This document shows, piece after piece, positions 1 through 8,613 of a stretch of 64,000 nucleotides of DNA; position 1 is the stretch's first letter; each line of letters begins with the position of its first letter. Both the position numbers and the translations under genes were made by a program. A model generated the notes under the pieces. It did not search any database. It was not told the origin of the DNA and saw nothing but the letters and a program-made list of their open reading frames with translations. The DNA is taken from NCBI GenBank assembly GCA_020073385.1, contig JAIQFH010000034.1:1-64000 (forward strand), given 5' to 3'. This DNA is from Terriglobia bacterium (GTDB taxonomy: Bacteria > Acidobacteriota > Terriglobia > Terriglobales > Acidobacteriaceae).

Positions 1-1
1 C

Positions 2-1560
2 GTGGGTGTTGAAAAAGTCACCGAGATTAGCGGGTGAGATTTAGCGAAAGCATGTTAGAAGGAAGGAATTGCTTCTCATGCTGCGCTGGATTTCAATCTT
101 CGGAGGCCTGCTGATCATGATGGGGCAACACTCCCGCTCTGAAGCCTTGTTCTACTACTTCCGTCTGGAAGATCAAGTTCCCGAAAACCATCTGCTGCGG
201 CTGATCGACAAGCACATCAGTTTTGAGTTTGTGCGCGAGCGATTGCGAACCAGCTACAGCGAAAGCGGTCGCCCCTCGATTGATCCCGAGTTGCTGCTGC
301 GCATTTTGTTGATCGGCTATTTGTACGGCCTCAGCAGCGAACGCAAGCTGGTGGAGGAACTGCGCATGCATCTGGCGTGGCGCTGGTTCACCGGCCTGGG
401 ATTCGATCAAGAGATCCCGCATCACTCCACATTCTCCAAGAACCGGCATGGGCGGTTTCAGGAATCGAAGCTGTTCGAGGAGTTGTTCGAACAGATCGTG
501 CGGCAATGTGTGGAAGTGGGATTGGTACAAGGCCAACACTTGTCGGTGGACGGCAGTTTCGTGGAGGCCAACGCCGCCAAAGAGAGCCGCATTCCACGCC
601 AGCAGTGGGGAGAGGCCGCGCAAGTCAACCAAACCGTGCGCCAGTATCTAGTGGAACTCGAGCAGCAGAATCCGATCGAGGAACCAGTTCACCAGCAAGA
701 CCAGGTATCGACCACCGATCCCGATTCCACCTATGCCACCAAGGGCGGGACTCCCGCTCGCCTCGGGTACTACGACAACTATCTGGTGGACAACGACAGC
801 TGTGTGATCGTGGGCGTACAGGGAACGGCGGCGCGAATGAGTCAGGAAACCGTGGCCGCGCAAGACATGCTCACCCGTTTCGCCCAGTGGCAAGGACGAA
901 CGCCAGAATCGGTGGCGGCCGACACGACCTACGGCAATGGTGAGTTCCTGCAATGGTTGGCAGATCGTAGCATTACTCCTTACATGCGAACTCGCGACAG
1001 CATCCATCGAAAGAACAGTCCCTTCTATGGTCCCGAACGGTTTACTTATCAGCCCGAACACAATCGCTATATCTGTCCCGCCGGCCAGCCCCTCAACTAC
1101 GGCGGCCGCAACCTGCGGAATCGGACCTATGCCTACATCGGGACGCGCAAACGTTGTGGTGCGTGTGCGTTAAAAGCCCAGTGCACCAGCGGAGCGTTTC
1201 GTTTTCTTGCCATCCACATGGAGGAACCGGCCCGGCAGCGCGCACGGGAGTTGGCGAACACGCCAGAGTTCGCCCATGCCCAGCGACAGAGAAAGAAGGT
1301 GGAGGCCTTGTTCGCGGAACTCAAGAATCAGATCGGGCTGCGCCGCTTGCGCCTGCGGCGATTGAAGTTCGTGCGGGAGCAGTTCTTCTTGGCAGCGGCG
1401 GCCCAAAACATCAAGCGGCTAGTGCGGTTCCTCAGCCAACCGACAACCCCTACTCTGCCCGCCACCTCGTAGTCAAACTCTCGAAGAGAACAAACCGCAC
1501 AACAGCAGCGTCCAGAGCCAAGGGAAGAGCATCTTCTAAACTTACTTTTTCAACAGCCAC
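2..1560 (+). mobile_element. IS1182-family insertion sequence
   Basis: Matching inverted ends bracket a single transposase gene. The left end at 2-18 and the right end at 1544-1560 agree in 16 of 17 positions after reverse complementing; the core TGTTGAAAAAGT at 7-18 is exact against 1544-1555. The element starts almost at the window edge, so the left flank and any target duplication cannot be judged. The reading frame is full length, so the copy looks potentially active. Confidence 0.85.
117..1472 (+). CDS. IS1182-family transposase
   Basis: DDE transposase that cuts and joins the ends of its own IS. The N-terminal half carries the helical DUF772-type region (MGQHSRSEALFYYFRLEDQ, then RPSIDPELLLRILLIGYLYG), followed by a DDE core with the first acidic residue in LSVDGSFVEAN and a later AADTTYGNGEFL block, and a C-terminal cysteine-bearing segment (KRCGACALKAQC) typical of the family. 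The start at 117 (MMGQ) was chosen because GGAGG lies at 102-106 and family members usually begin here; the frame stays open upstream to 69. No frameshift or internal stop is seen. Confidence 0.9.
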   Translation: MMGQHSRSEALFYYFRLEDQVPENHLLRLIDKHISFEFVRERLRTSYSESGRPSIDPELLLRILLIGYLYGLSSERKLVEELRMHLAWRWFTGLGFDQEIPHHSTFSKNRHGRFQESKLFEELFEQIVRQCVEVGLVQGQHLSVDGSFVEANAAKESRIPRQQWGEAAQVNQTVRQYLVELEQQNPIEEPVHQQDQVSTTDPDSTYATKGGTPARLGYYDNYLVDNDSCVIVGVQGTAARMSQETVAAQDMLTRFAQWQGRTPESVAADTTYGNGEFLQWLADRSITPYMRTRDSIHRKNSPFYGPERFTYQPEHNRYICPAGQPLNYGGRNLRNRTYAYIGTRKRCGACALKAQCTSGAFRFLAIHMEEPARQRARELANTPEFAHAQRQRKKVEALFAELKNQIGLRRLRLRRLKFVREQFFLAAAAQNIKRLVRFLSQPTTPTLPATS

Positions 1561-1803
1561 AGGCGATTTCACTCAAAACCGTTCCTCGCCCCCCGCGTGG
1601 GCGGGCGAGGGCAAAAACAACGTGAAAAAAAGGAGTGGAGCCGCTTTCCCCGTCGTCTCATCCTGCCCACCAAACGCCGACCTTGTGCCAGCAGAGGCCA
1701 AAACTTCCTTAGCCTCGAAGGATTTCCTTTGTGTCCTTAGCGGTTCAAGGTTTTGTTCGGGAATTGGAACGCTAATAACGTTCGCAAGCATCAGCAGCGG
1801 AAT

Positions 1804-4500
1804 ATGTACACTATTTGTGGGGCGGGCTTCGAACAGAACAGGTTGTCCCGTAATTCCTTGAATCAGTCTAAATCGGATCGTGAAAACTCAACCGGCGCGA
1901 CAGCGCACCAGAACGCGGAGGTGTCTAAAACTCCGGGTGTCGATCCCTATCCGCCCGAGGTTGGCGCAAGCGACCGCGATAGCGAGGTCAATAAGGAACT
2001 TCGGCGGCTGAATCGGGCGTTGCGCGCCCTGAGTGCCTGCAACCAGGCGCTCGCGCGGGCGACCAGCGAACAGGAACTGCTGAATCAGATTTGCGGAATC
2101 ATCGTGCAAGTGGGCGGATACCGCATGGCTGGCATCGCCTACGCCCTGCAGGACGAGCAGAAGACGGTGCGTCCCATGGCCCATGCGGGGTACGACAGCG
2201 GCTATCTGGAGACCATCGGACTCAGGTGGTCGGATACCCCACCAGGCAGGGGCCCAATTGGCACGTCGATTCGAGAGAACCACATTTGCATCCTCGGCGA
2301 CACCGCTCATGATCCGCGATTCACACCCTGGCGTGAGGCGGCGATGCAGCGGGGCTACGCCGCGATAATTTCTCTCCCGCTTCGAGTGGCTGGGCTGTCC
2401 TTCGGCGCCCTCGCCATCTACTCCGAGCAGGTGAACTCGTTCGAGAAATCGGAAGTCGAATTGTTGACCGAGATGGCCAACAATCTGGCGTTCGGAATCA
2501 CCGCGCTGCGCTCGCAGGAAGAGAGCCGGCGGGCGACGGCCGCGCTGCAGGAAGCGGAGGCCAAGTATCGACAACTCGTCGAGCAGGTGCCGGCGATCTC
2601 GTATGTCGCCGAGACTGGCGCCTTCGGTCCATTTCTCTATATGAGCCCGCAGGTGACGACCATCCTGGGCTACAAGCCGGAAGACTGCCTCGCCGATCCT
2701 CACTTTTGGTGGGAACACCTGAATCCCGAGGATCAGCCGCAGGCTTTGCGCGAGGACACGTGGGAAGAGGGTCGGCTCTTTCAGATGGAGTACCGGATGC
2801 GGCGGAATGATGGCGAGGAAATATGGGTTCGCGACGAGGCCGTTATTGTGCGCGACCCGCATACCGGCAAGCGCCTGACCCGCGGCATGCTGGTGGACAT
2901 TACCGAAAGGAAGCGCGCCGAAGAGGCTTTGCGCGAGAGCGAGGAGCGCTACCGCAATTTTGTGGAGCAAAGTTCCGAGGGTATCTACCGGATGGAATAT
3001 GACCCGTCGGTACCCTGCCACCTGCCGGTCGAGGAGCAATTGGCGAGAGGCTACAAGTGTGGATTCATGGCCGAGTGTAACGATGCCATGGCAAGAATGT
3101 ACGGCCGCGCATCGTCGCAGGACCTCATCGGGAAGCCACTCTCGGACTTCTTGATCCTGCACCATCCCGTCACGCGGCAGTTCATGGAGACATTCATTCG
3201 CGGAGGTTATCGGATCACGGATCAGGAATCGATCGAGCTCGACGCCCAGGGAGAAAAAAGAGTCTTCCGCAACACGATGGTGGGAACCATTGTTGATGGG
3301 CACTGGTTGCGCACCTGGGGCATCACGCGCGACGTTACCGAGAGACTCCATCTCGAGGAACAACTGCGCAACGCGCAACAGCTCGAGGCCATCGGCCGCT
3401 TGGCCGGCGGCGTAGCGCATGACTTCAACAACATCCTCAGCATCATCATGGGACACGGGGAACTCTTGCTGGCGACCGGCGTGGATGAACGGTCGCGAAT
3501 CGGACTGGGGCAGATGCGCCGCGCCGCCGAGCGAGCGGCTTCGCTCACGCAGCAACTGCTGGCCTTCAGCCGAAAGCAGGTACTGCAGCCGAAGGTGCTG
3601 GACTTGAATGACACCGTCGCCGACGTGCAGAAGATGTTGTCGCGGGTGATCGGCGAGGACATCGAACTCATCGCGAAACTGCATCCATCGCTGATGGCGG
3701 TGAAGGCAGACCCGGGCCAGGTCGAACAGGTGCTGATGAACCTGGCGGTGAACGCCCGCGACGCCATGCCGCAGGGCGGAAAACTCGCGATGGAGACGTC
3801 GAACGTGGAGGTTGAGGAGGGCGAATCGCACGACCTGGATCTCGCAGCCGGCCGCTATGTCATGCTCAGAGTCACCGATACGGGCAACGGCATGGACGCG
3901 GTTACGCTGGCGCACATCTTTGAGCCGTTCTTCACTACCAAGCCGACGGGCAAAGGGACTGGCCTCGGGCTCTCCACGGTTTACGGCATCGTCAAGCAAA
4001 GCGGCGGAGGGATTCAGGTCGACAGCGAACCGGGTCGCGGCACGGCGTTTCGCATCTACCTGCCCGCGACTGAAGGCAGCCGCCTCAAGCAGGGAGACCG
4101 CATGACGCAGCCGCAGGTTGCGGGCGGGTCGGAGACGATTCTTATCGCCGAAGACGAGCCGGACTTGCGGGAACTGACGCGGATCTTTCTCGAGAGTTAT
4201 GGCTACAAGGTGCTGGGGGCCGGAAGCGCGGAGCAGGCGATTCGCACGGTAGAGGACTTCGGGGCGCGGATTCACTTGCTGCTGACCGATGTGATCATGC
4301 CCGGGATGAGTGGGCGGCAATTGGCGGAAAAGATCCTGCAGAAAGATCCGAAGACCAAAATTCTCTATATGACCGGCTACACCGATGACATGGTCGTGCA
4401 ACACAAAGTGCTGGAGCCCGGAGTGGAGTTGCTGCAGAAACCGTTTACGCGGACGGAATTAGCGGTGAAGGTGCGGTCGACGTTGGATGGCAGAGGATAG
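1804..4500 (+). CDS. Soluble hybrid histidine kinase (GAF-PAS-PAS-HisKA-HATPase-REC)
   Basis: Cytoplasmic hybrid sensor kinase of about 898 aa with no membrane segment. Order from the ATG at 1804: GAF at about 65-230, two PAS domains at about 250-375 and 380-520, HisKA with the phospho-accepting His539 in GRLAGGVAHDFNN, HATPase_c at about 635-755 with N box VNARDAMP and G boxes DTGNGMD and GKGTGLGLS, and a receiver at about 775-895 with phospho-acceptor Asp829 in LLTDVIMPG and the conserved Lys in LLQKPF. No partner regulator lies beside it, so the output is unknown. The start is uncertain: the frame extends to a TTG at 1753 and no strong ribosome site precedes either. The IS element ends about 240 bp upstream. 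Confidence 0.88.
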   Translation: MYTICGAGFEQNRLSRNSLNQSKSDRENSTGATAHQNAEVSKTPGVDPYPPEVGASDRDSEVNKELRRLNRALRALSACNQALARATSEQELLNQICGIIVQVGGYRMAGIAYALQDEQKTVRPMAHAGYDSGYLETIGLRWSDTPPGRGPIGTSIRENHICILGDTAHDPRFTPWREAAMQRGYAAIISLPLRVAGLSFGALAIYSEQVNSFEKSEVELLTEMANNLAFGITALRSQEESRRATAALQEAEAKYRQLVEQVPAISYVAETGAFGPFLYMSPQVTTILGYKPEDCLADPHFWWEHLNPEDQPQALREDTWEEGRLFQMEYRMRRNDGEEIWVRDEAVIVRDPHTGKRLTRGMLVDITERKRAEEALRESEERYRNFVEQSSEGIYRMEYDPSVPCHLPVEEQLARGYKCGFMAECNDAMARMYGRASSQDLIGKPLSDFLILHHPVTRQFMETFIRGGYRITDQESIELDAQGEKRVFRNTMVGTIVDGHWLRTWGITRDVTERLHLEEQLRNAQQLEAIGRLAGGVAHDFNNILSIIMGHGELLLATGVDERSRIGLGQMRRAAERAASLTQQLLAFSRKQVLQPKVLDLNDTVADVQKMLSRVIGEDIELIAKLHPSLMAVKADPGQVEQVLMNLAVNARDAMPQGGKLAMETSNVEVEEGESHDLDLAAGRYVMLRVTDTGNGMDAVTLAHIFEPFFTTKPTGKGTGLGLSTVYGIVKQSGGGIQVDSEPGRGTAFRIYLPATEGSRLKQGDRMTQPQVAGGSETILIAEDEPDLRELTRIFLESYGYKVLGAGSAEQAIRTVEDFGARIHLLLTDVIMPGMSGRQLAEKILQKDPKTKILYMTGYTDDMVVQHKVLEPGVELLQKPFTRTELAVKVRSTLDGRG

Positions 4501-4581
4501 GTCAGGGATCAGGGATAGGGACCCCCCGCCCGCTTCCGGTAAAATTTCCTGGGAAGACTTTCATCCAAAGGAATCGAACTC

Positions 4582-5256
4582 ATGACGCAGGAGAACGGCG
4601 GGGCTATGCGCGAGACTAAGAAAATCTGGGTAACGATGACGGGATTGCCGCTGACCGTGAAGCTTGATTGGCCGTTTCATGCGTCGACGTCCGGCGCTGA
4701 TTTTTGGGTATTGCACGGGGATATCCGCCTGGAAGGTTCGGATGGACTGCACGCCCCGGTGGCGGTGAACATGTCGCAGACGGTGAAAGAAGTGATGCCG
4801 TCGCTCGAACCGAAAGATGCCGAGGCCCCGGTCATCAATGCACTGAGAAAAGAAGTAGACCGCAGGCAGATTGAGTTTCTCAAGTCGGGGAAGCTGTTGC
4901 CGGTGCCGTTTTCCAGCCGGCACTATGACTTCAAGCGGCAGCAATGGATCTTTGGCAAGGCTACTGACGAAGCCATGGCAGAATTTATCGAGCGCAAGGT
5001 CTTCTGGCAATCGAAACTGGGCGGCGAGCCACGCGCATGGATCGGAGATCCGGCCGAAGCCCAATATGTCCAGACCACACCGGCGCATCTCATCGAACTC
5101 GCGGCCCGGCTGGTCGCCGCTCAGGGCCTGATTCGGATCGAAGGCGAACACGCCGAAGCGACTCCCGGCCTGATGAATCAGGCCGAGCGGTTTGAGAATG
5201 CGCGGCGCGCAGCAGTGGAGGAATTGGAGAAGAAGCACGCGTTCGAAAGAGGGTAA
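4582..5256 (+). CDS. Conserved protein of unknown function
   Basis: A 224-residue soluble protein that I do not recognise. It has no signal peptide or membrane helix. The first half (from KKIWVTMTGLPLTVKLDWPF) looks like a compact beta domain; the second half is helical and charged, ending in a coiled-coil-like stretch (RFENARRAAVEELEKKHAF). The ATG at 4582 follows AAAGGA at 4566-4571 at usable distance; a second in-frame ATG lies 24 nt further in. It follows the histidine kinase by about 80 bp on the same strand and may be co-transcribed. Function unknown. Confidence 0.75.
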   Translation: MTQENGGAMRETKKIWVTMTGLPLTVKLDWPFHASTSGADFWVLHGDIRLEGSDGLHAPVAVNMSQTVKEVMPSLEPKDAEAPVINALRKEVDRRQIEFLKSGKLLPVPFSSRHYDFKRQQWIFGKATDEAMAEFIERKVFWQSKLGGEPRAWIGDPAEAQYVQTTPAHLIELAARLVAAQGLIRIEGEHAEATPGLMNQAERFENARRAAVEELEKKHAFERG

Positions 5257-5283
5257 GGGAGTACCGAGTTGCGGGTACCGAGC

Positions 5284-5950
5284 ATGATTCGCAGGCTAGT
5301 AAGGATGTTGTTGGCGTGCGTCGCTGCGGTAATTCTTCTCGGGTGTTGTTGTGGCGAGTGGTTTTTCTTTACACTGGCGATCTTCCCGACCTCGCTGGCC
5401 TGCGACGCTATGCCCCTCACCAAACGAGCAGCGTGCCAGATCCTTGCCTTGGGCGGGATGTCGTCGTGATCCCATACGACGAAATCGGATACAACTTGCG
5501 CACCGCCTGAACGCTGCCGAAGGATATGACCGTCCGGGCCAGGTGAATGTGCGCATGCAAATCTCTCGCATGATGTTCTGCCAGCCCTCCAGAATGTTGG
5601 AGCGGCATTTCAAAGAATGGCGCAAGGCCGTACAGTTGCGTTGGCACTTTTCTCGCGATGAATTGCTGACGATCTATGCGAACCGCGTCGGGTTCGGTGA
5701 AGACTGTACCGGCATCCATGCTGCGGCGGAACGTTACTTTCATAAGTTGCCGGATCAATTGGGTATCTCAGAAGCAGCACTTCTGGCTGGCTTGATCCAG
5801 CGCCCGAGCTACCTTTCTCCATCCAAACACCCGGACCGCGCCCTCCAGCGCCGGAACCAGGTAATCGATGCTATGGTCCAAAACCACGCCATCAGCTCCG
5901 AGCAAGGAAAAGCGGCAAAGGCAACAAGTCTTGGGGTCACGACGAAGTAA
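5284..5950 (+). pseudogene. Frameshifted GT51-type peptidoglycan transglycosylase
   Basis: Parts of one short membrane-anchored GT51 glycosyltransferase are spread over three frames. Frame 1 from 5284 gives a basic-hydrophobic anchor (MIRRLVRMLLACVAAVILLG). Frame 3, about 5355-5508, continues with LYTGDLPDLAGLRRYAP and VVVIPYDEIGYNLRTA. Frame 2, from about 5508, gives NAAEGYDRPG, QISRMMF, the ERHFKEWRKAVQLRWHFSRDE region, LLTIYANRVGFGEDCTGIHA, AERYFHKL and LSPSKHPDRALQRRNQVID, which follow the GT51 pattern to the end. The stretch after the presumed catalytic Glu (AAEG) is shorter than in the family, which suggests a small deletion as well. At least two frameshifts are needed, so the gene is broken or the sequence has indels. 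Confidence 0.75.
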
Positions 5951-5982
5951 CCCTCGAACGGAAGATGCGCGAAGGAATTCCA

Positions 5983-6012
5983 ATTTTCCTTCGTGCCCTT
6001 CGTGGTGAATCG
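5983..6012. repeat. Short copy of the 'ccttcgtg' intergenic repeat
   Basis: The block CCTTCGTGCCCTTCGTGGTG at about 5987-6006 is the same motif as in the spacer at 54845-54950 and resembles the 'accacagagg' family elsewhere in the window. It fills the convergent gap between the broken transglycosylase and the VKOR gene. Confidence 0.6.
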
Positions 6013-6016
6013 CCTT

Positions 6017-6481
6017 TCACTGAGCAGCTTTCGGTCCGCGGACCATTTGCGTGATGACCGTTCCCAGGTTAAGTAAGCACATCAAACAGATGATCCCCAG
6101 CGAGATCACGCAGTACACGCACCAGACGCCGAGCACATCCTTCTCAATGTGAGCAAGATAAAGAGAAAACGCCACGCTCCCCAGAGTTAAAACCAGCAAC
6201 CAGCGGTAGGCACGGCGAAAAACCACCGCCGCCATCACGATATACCCCAGGATTCCCGCAGTAGCGACCGGCATCGCGCTGAGAATCGGGATGTGACTAT
6301 GAATACCCATTTGTTCAAACACTCCGCCCAGCAAGGCAAACGGACTGTGATTGACCGCGCCGCAATCCCAGCGTTCGTTGATGCTGCAGGGGGAGTCGCC
6401 ATATTCGCGATAGTGCTCGCGTAGGGCCAGCGAAGAGTCAACGATTCCGAGCACAGCCAGAATCAGCAGGACATATTTCAT
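6017..6481 (-). CDS. Vitamin K epoxide reductase (VKOR) family membrane protein
   Basis: Integral membrane quinone-dependent thiol oxidoreductase that reoxidises periplasmic disulfide-forming proteins. It is 154 aa with about four to five hydrophobic helices. The VKOR cysteines are present: the loop pair Cys32 and Cys40 (SPCSINERWDC) and the active-site pair Cys121-X2-Cys124 (CVYC) near a helix end. The ATG at 6481 follows AGAGGA. It lies 32 bp downstream of the SCO1 lipoprotein on the same strand, so the two form an operon. No fused thioredoxin domain is present, so it needs a separate partner, possibly the SCO-like protein itself. Confidence 0.88.
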   Translation of the reverse strand: MKYVLLILAVLGIVDSSLALREHYREYGDSPCSINERWDCGAVNHSPFALLGGVFEQMGIHSHIPILSAMPVATAGILGYIVMAAVVFRRAYRWLLVLTLGSVAFSLYLAHIEKDVLGVWCVYCVISLGIICLMCLLNLGTVITQMVRGPKAAQ

Positions 6482-6513
6482 GAGTTCCTCTTGGCTGCGA
6501 GTGAATATTCCGG

Positions 6514-7425
6514 TCAGGCTTTTGGGGCGTCAGAACTCGCGGCGTCCTTTATTAAATCAGAAACCTGCCAGTCGCCGCCGTGATACCACTTCACGATCTT
6601 GCCGTCGGGTCCGATCACGGCGGTGCTGAGGTTATGCGTGATCAGGCCGCCCTCGGGCTTTACGGTGAGCGCGAAGAAATCAGCGATCTTCGGTAAATCA
6701 GCCGCCCTGGGCGCCGCGAACTCCCAGCGGCGAAACAGAGCCGGGTCATGCGTGTGCGCCACCGAGAATCCGTAACTGCGCAGGACCTTCGGTGTGTCAT
6801 GCTCCGGGTCAAAGCTGACACTCAACAGACGTGTCTCAGCCAGCGAAGCGTTTGCACCGAGCTGCTTGTAGATCTCCGCGAAATTGCTGCTCATGCGCGG
6901 GCAGAAGTCGGGAAACGGACAGCGCGTGTAGACGAACGTCACCATCAGCGTCTTCCCGCGAAATTGATGCAGCGAAATGTGCTTCCCGTCCTGATCGGTG
7001 AAGGCGAAGTCGGGGACTTCTTCTCCCAGCGCGGGCATGTGAAATGCCTTTGGGCCGCTGGCGGGCGGCTGCGCGGCATGGCCAGTAACCTTGACATTTT
7101 CCAGCCAGTAATCGGAATCGGCGTTCTCGTCGCGCGGGTCGTGGTCGACCACCACCACCTCGGCGGAAATCGAGTCTCCCGGAGAAAGCTGTCGCAGCAT
7201 CGACTCCGGCTTGATCTTGTACGACATCACCATCGGTTCCATGAATCCCTGGATCAGGTCGCCATCGATACTGGCAGACTGTGCCTGGTTATCGATGGAA
7301 ATAATCCGGCCGGTAAAGTGGTAGCGCTTGGCAGCCTGCGGTTTGGAGCGATGGCAGGAAGTGGCGAGCAAGGCTGAAGAAACAAGGAGAATGATAAAAA
7401 AGCGACGTTCGATTCGAATGTTCAC
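6514..7425 (-). CDS. CusF-SCO1/SenC fusion lipoprotein
   Basis: Periplasmic copper protein anchored by a lipobox (LLATSC, Cys24). Residues about 33-115 form a CusF-like copper-binding barrel with GFMEPMVMSYKI carrying the Met ligands; residues about 130-295 form an SCO1/SenC thioredoxin-fold domain. The metal or redox cysteines are Cys169 and Cys175 (CPFPDFCP), a CX5C spacing rather than the usual CX3C, and the distal ligand is His264 (THNLST). SCO proteins deliver copper to cytochrome oxidase CuA or act as thiol reductases. The start is GTG at 7425 with only a weak ribosome site. First gene of an operon with VKOR. Confidence 0.9.
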   Translation of the reverse strand: MNIRIERRFFIILLVSSALLATSCHRSKPQAAKRYHFTGRIISIDNQAQSASIDGDLIQGFMEPMVMSYKIKPESMLRQLSPGDSISAEVVVVDHDPRDENADSDYWLENVKVTGHAAQPPASGPKAFHMPALGEEVPDFAFTDQDGKHISLHQFRGKTLMVTFVYTRCPFPDFCPRMSSNFAEIYKQLGANASLAETRLLSVSFDPEHDTPKVLRSYGFSVAHTHDPALFRRWEFAAPRAADLPKIADFFALTVKPEGGLITHNLSTAVIGPDGKIVKWYHGGDWQVSDLIKDAASSDAPKA

Positions 7426-7543
7426 CTTGTAAACACTTTAACTCTTATGGATCGCGCTTGGCCATGCGGACGAACCTCCCTCTGGATTTCTTAGTCCGCG
7501 CTGTGAAATCCTACGCGGGATTTTCTACTACGGAGACGGTTCC

Positions 7544-8383
7544 ATGTCATGCAATCCTGAAGTTCTGAAACATGTCCCTCTGTTCGCCTTGCTCGATGAA
7601 GAAGAGATGGCGGTGCTCGCCAGCCAGGTGGAGCTGAAGACGTTTGCGCCGCGGCAGCGCATCTACAAGATCGGCGACTCGAGCGGACGAGCGTATATCG
7701 TGGTGTCCGGACGGGTGCGAGTGTCGACGGTCGACCAAGAGCACCAGGAAATCGTCATCGACGAACCCTCGCACGGGGAGTTCTTCGGGTTCGCGTCGAT
7801 GCTCGAGCAGACTCCGCATCAGACGGATGCGACAGCGATCGATGAAGCGGTCTGCATCGAGGTCGATCGTCAGGACATTGCGGTGCTGCTCCAGCGCAAG
7901 CCATTGGCGGGCATGGACATGCTCCAGGTCCTCGGCAGGCAGTTCCATGCCTCACAGCAACTGGTGCGTCTCCGCGCGAACCGGCACCCCAACGAAATCA
8001 TCGAGGGAGAAATGACGTTCGGAGAGCGCGTTGCAGACACCGTTGCAGGCTTCGGCGGGTCTTGGACGTTCATCATCTCGTTTATGGTCACTCTGTTCGC
8101 CTACGTGAGCCTCTCGATTTGGATGGGGAACCGAGCCTGGGATCCATACCCTTTCATCCTGTTGAATCTCTTCTTGTCGATGCTGGCCGCGCTCCAGGCG
8201 CCGGTCATCATGATGAGCCAGAACCGTCAGGACACCAAAGACCGCCTGCGTGGTGAACTCGATTACGACGTGAACCGCCGGTCCGAAGTGGAAATCCAGG
8301 GTCTGGCGCGCAAATTAAATCTGCTGGGAGAGAAGATGGGAGACGTCGAAGAAATGCTGCGCGAAAAGCTGGCGCGCGGCTAG
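7544..8383 (+). CDS. Cyclic-nucleotide-binding domain fused to DUF1003
   Basis: A 279-aa protein in two parts. Residues 1-130 are a CRP-type cNMP-binding barrel (LFALLDEEEMAVLA, GRAYIVVSGRVRVS, GEFFGFASML) but no helix-turn-helix follows. Residues about 150-279 are DUF1003: an amphipathic lead (GERVADTVAGFGGSW), two membrane helices (TFIISFMVTLFAYVSLSIW and FILLNLFLSMLAALQAPVIM) and the signature MSQNRQDTKDR. This suggests a membrane protein whose state is controlled by a bound nucleotide or similar ligand rather than a transcription factor. It diverges from the SCO1 operon across about 120 bp. Confidence 0.85.
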   Translation: MSCNPEVLKHVPLFALLDEEEMAVLASQVELKTFAPRQRIYKIGDSSGRAYIVVSGRVRVSTVDQEHQEIVIDEPSHGEFFGFASMLEQTPHQTDATAIDEAVCIEVDRQDIAVLLQRKPLAGMDMLQVLGRQFHASQQLVRLRANRHPNEIIEGEMTFGERVADTVAGFGGSWTFIISFMVTLFAYVSLSIWMGNRAWDPYPFILLNLFLSMLAALQAPVIMMSQNRQDTKDRLRGELDYDVNRRSEVEIQGLARKLNLLGEKMGDVEEMLREKLARG

Positions 8384-8433
8384 CGTTCCATAAGTCTATC
8401 GGAGTGAGATATATTTTGGGAAAGAAGGCCAAA

Positions 8434-8575
8434 TGTAGATTCCTCCCTCCGGTCGGAATGACAAATCCTAAGCCCTTGTCATTCCGACCGCGAGGAGGAA
8501 TCACAGCCCCAAGCCCTTGTCATTCCGAAACGGCGTAGCCGTTGAGGAATCTGCTGTCGCCTGCAGCGCCACGAC
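8434..8575. repeat. Intergenic 'gtcattccga...gaggaatctgct' repeat cluster
   Basis: Three half-copies of one repeat lie head to tail and head to head: about 8434-8464 (inverted), 8478-8502 and 8518-8560. Each half carries TCATTCCGA near its outer end and GAGGAATC or GGAGGAATC inside. In complete copies elsewhere (48311, 50134, 61494) the two halves face each other and could fold into one long hairpin. The block fills the spacer before the multicopper oxidase. Confidence 0.85.
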
Positions 8576-8613
8576 GCCAGCAACATAGCCAGGCCGCGAA
8601 ATTTTGAGGATTC

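Noticed and set aside
1888..4404. 838-codon open frame on the minus strand inside the hybrid kinase gene
   Set aside because: Shadow of the GC-rich kinase gene; its translation is Arg/His-rich with no domain, whereas the plus strand has all kinase motifs.
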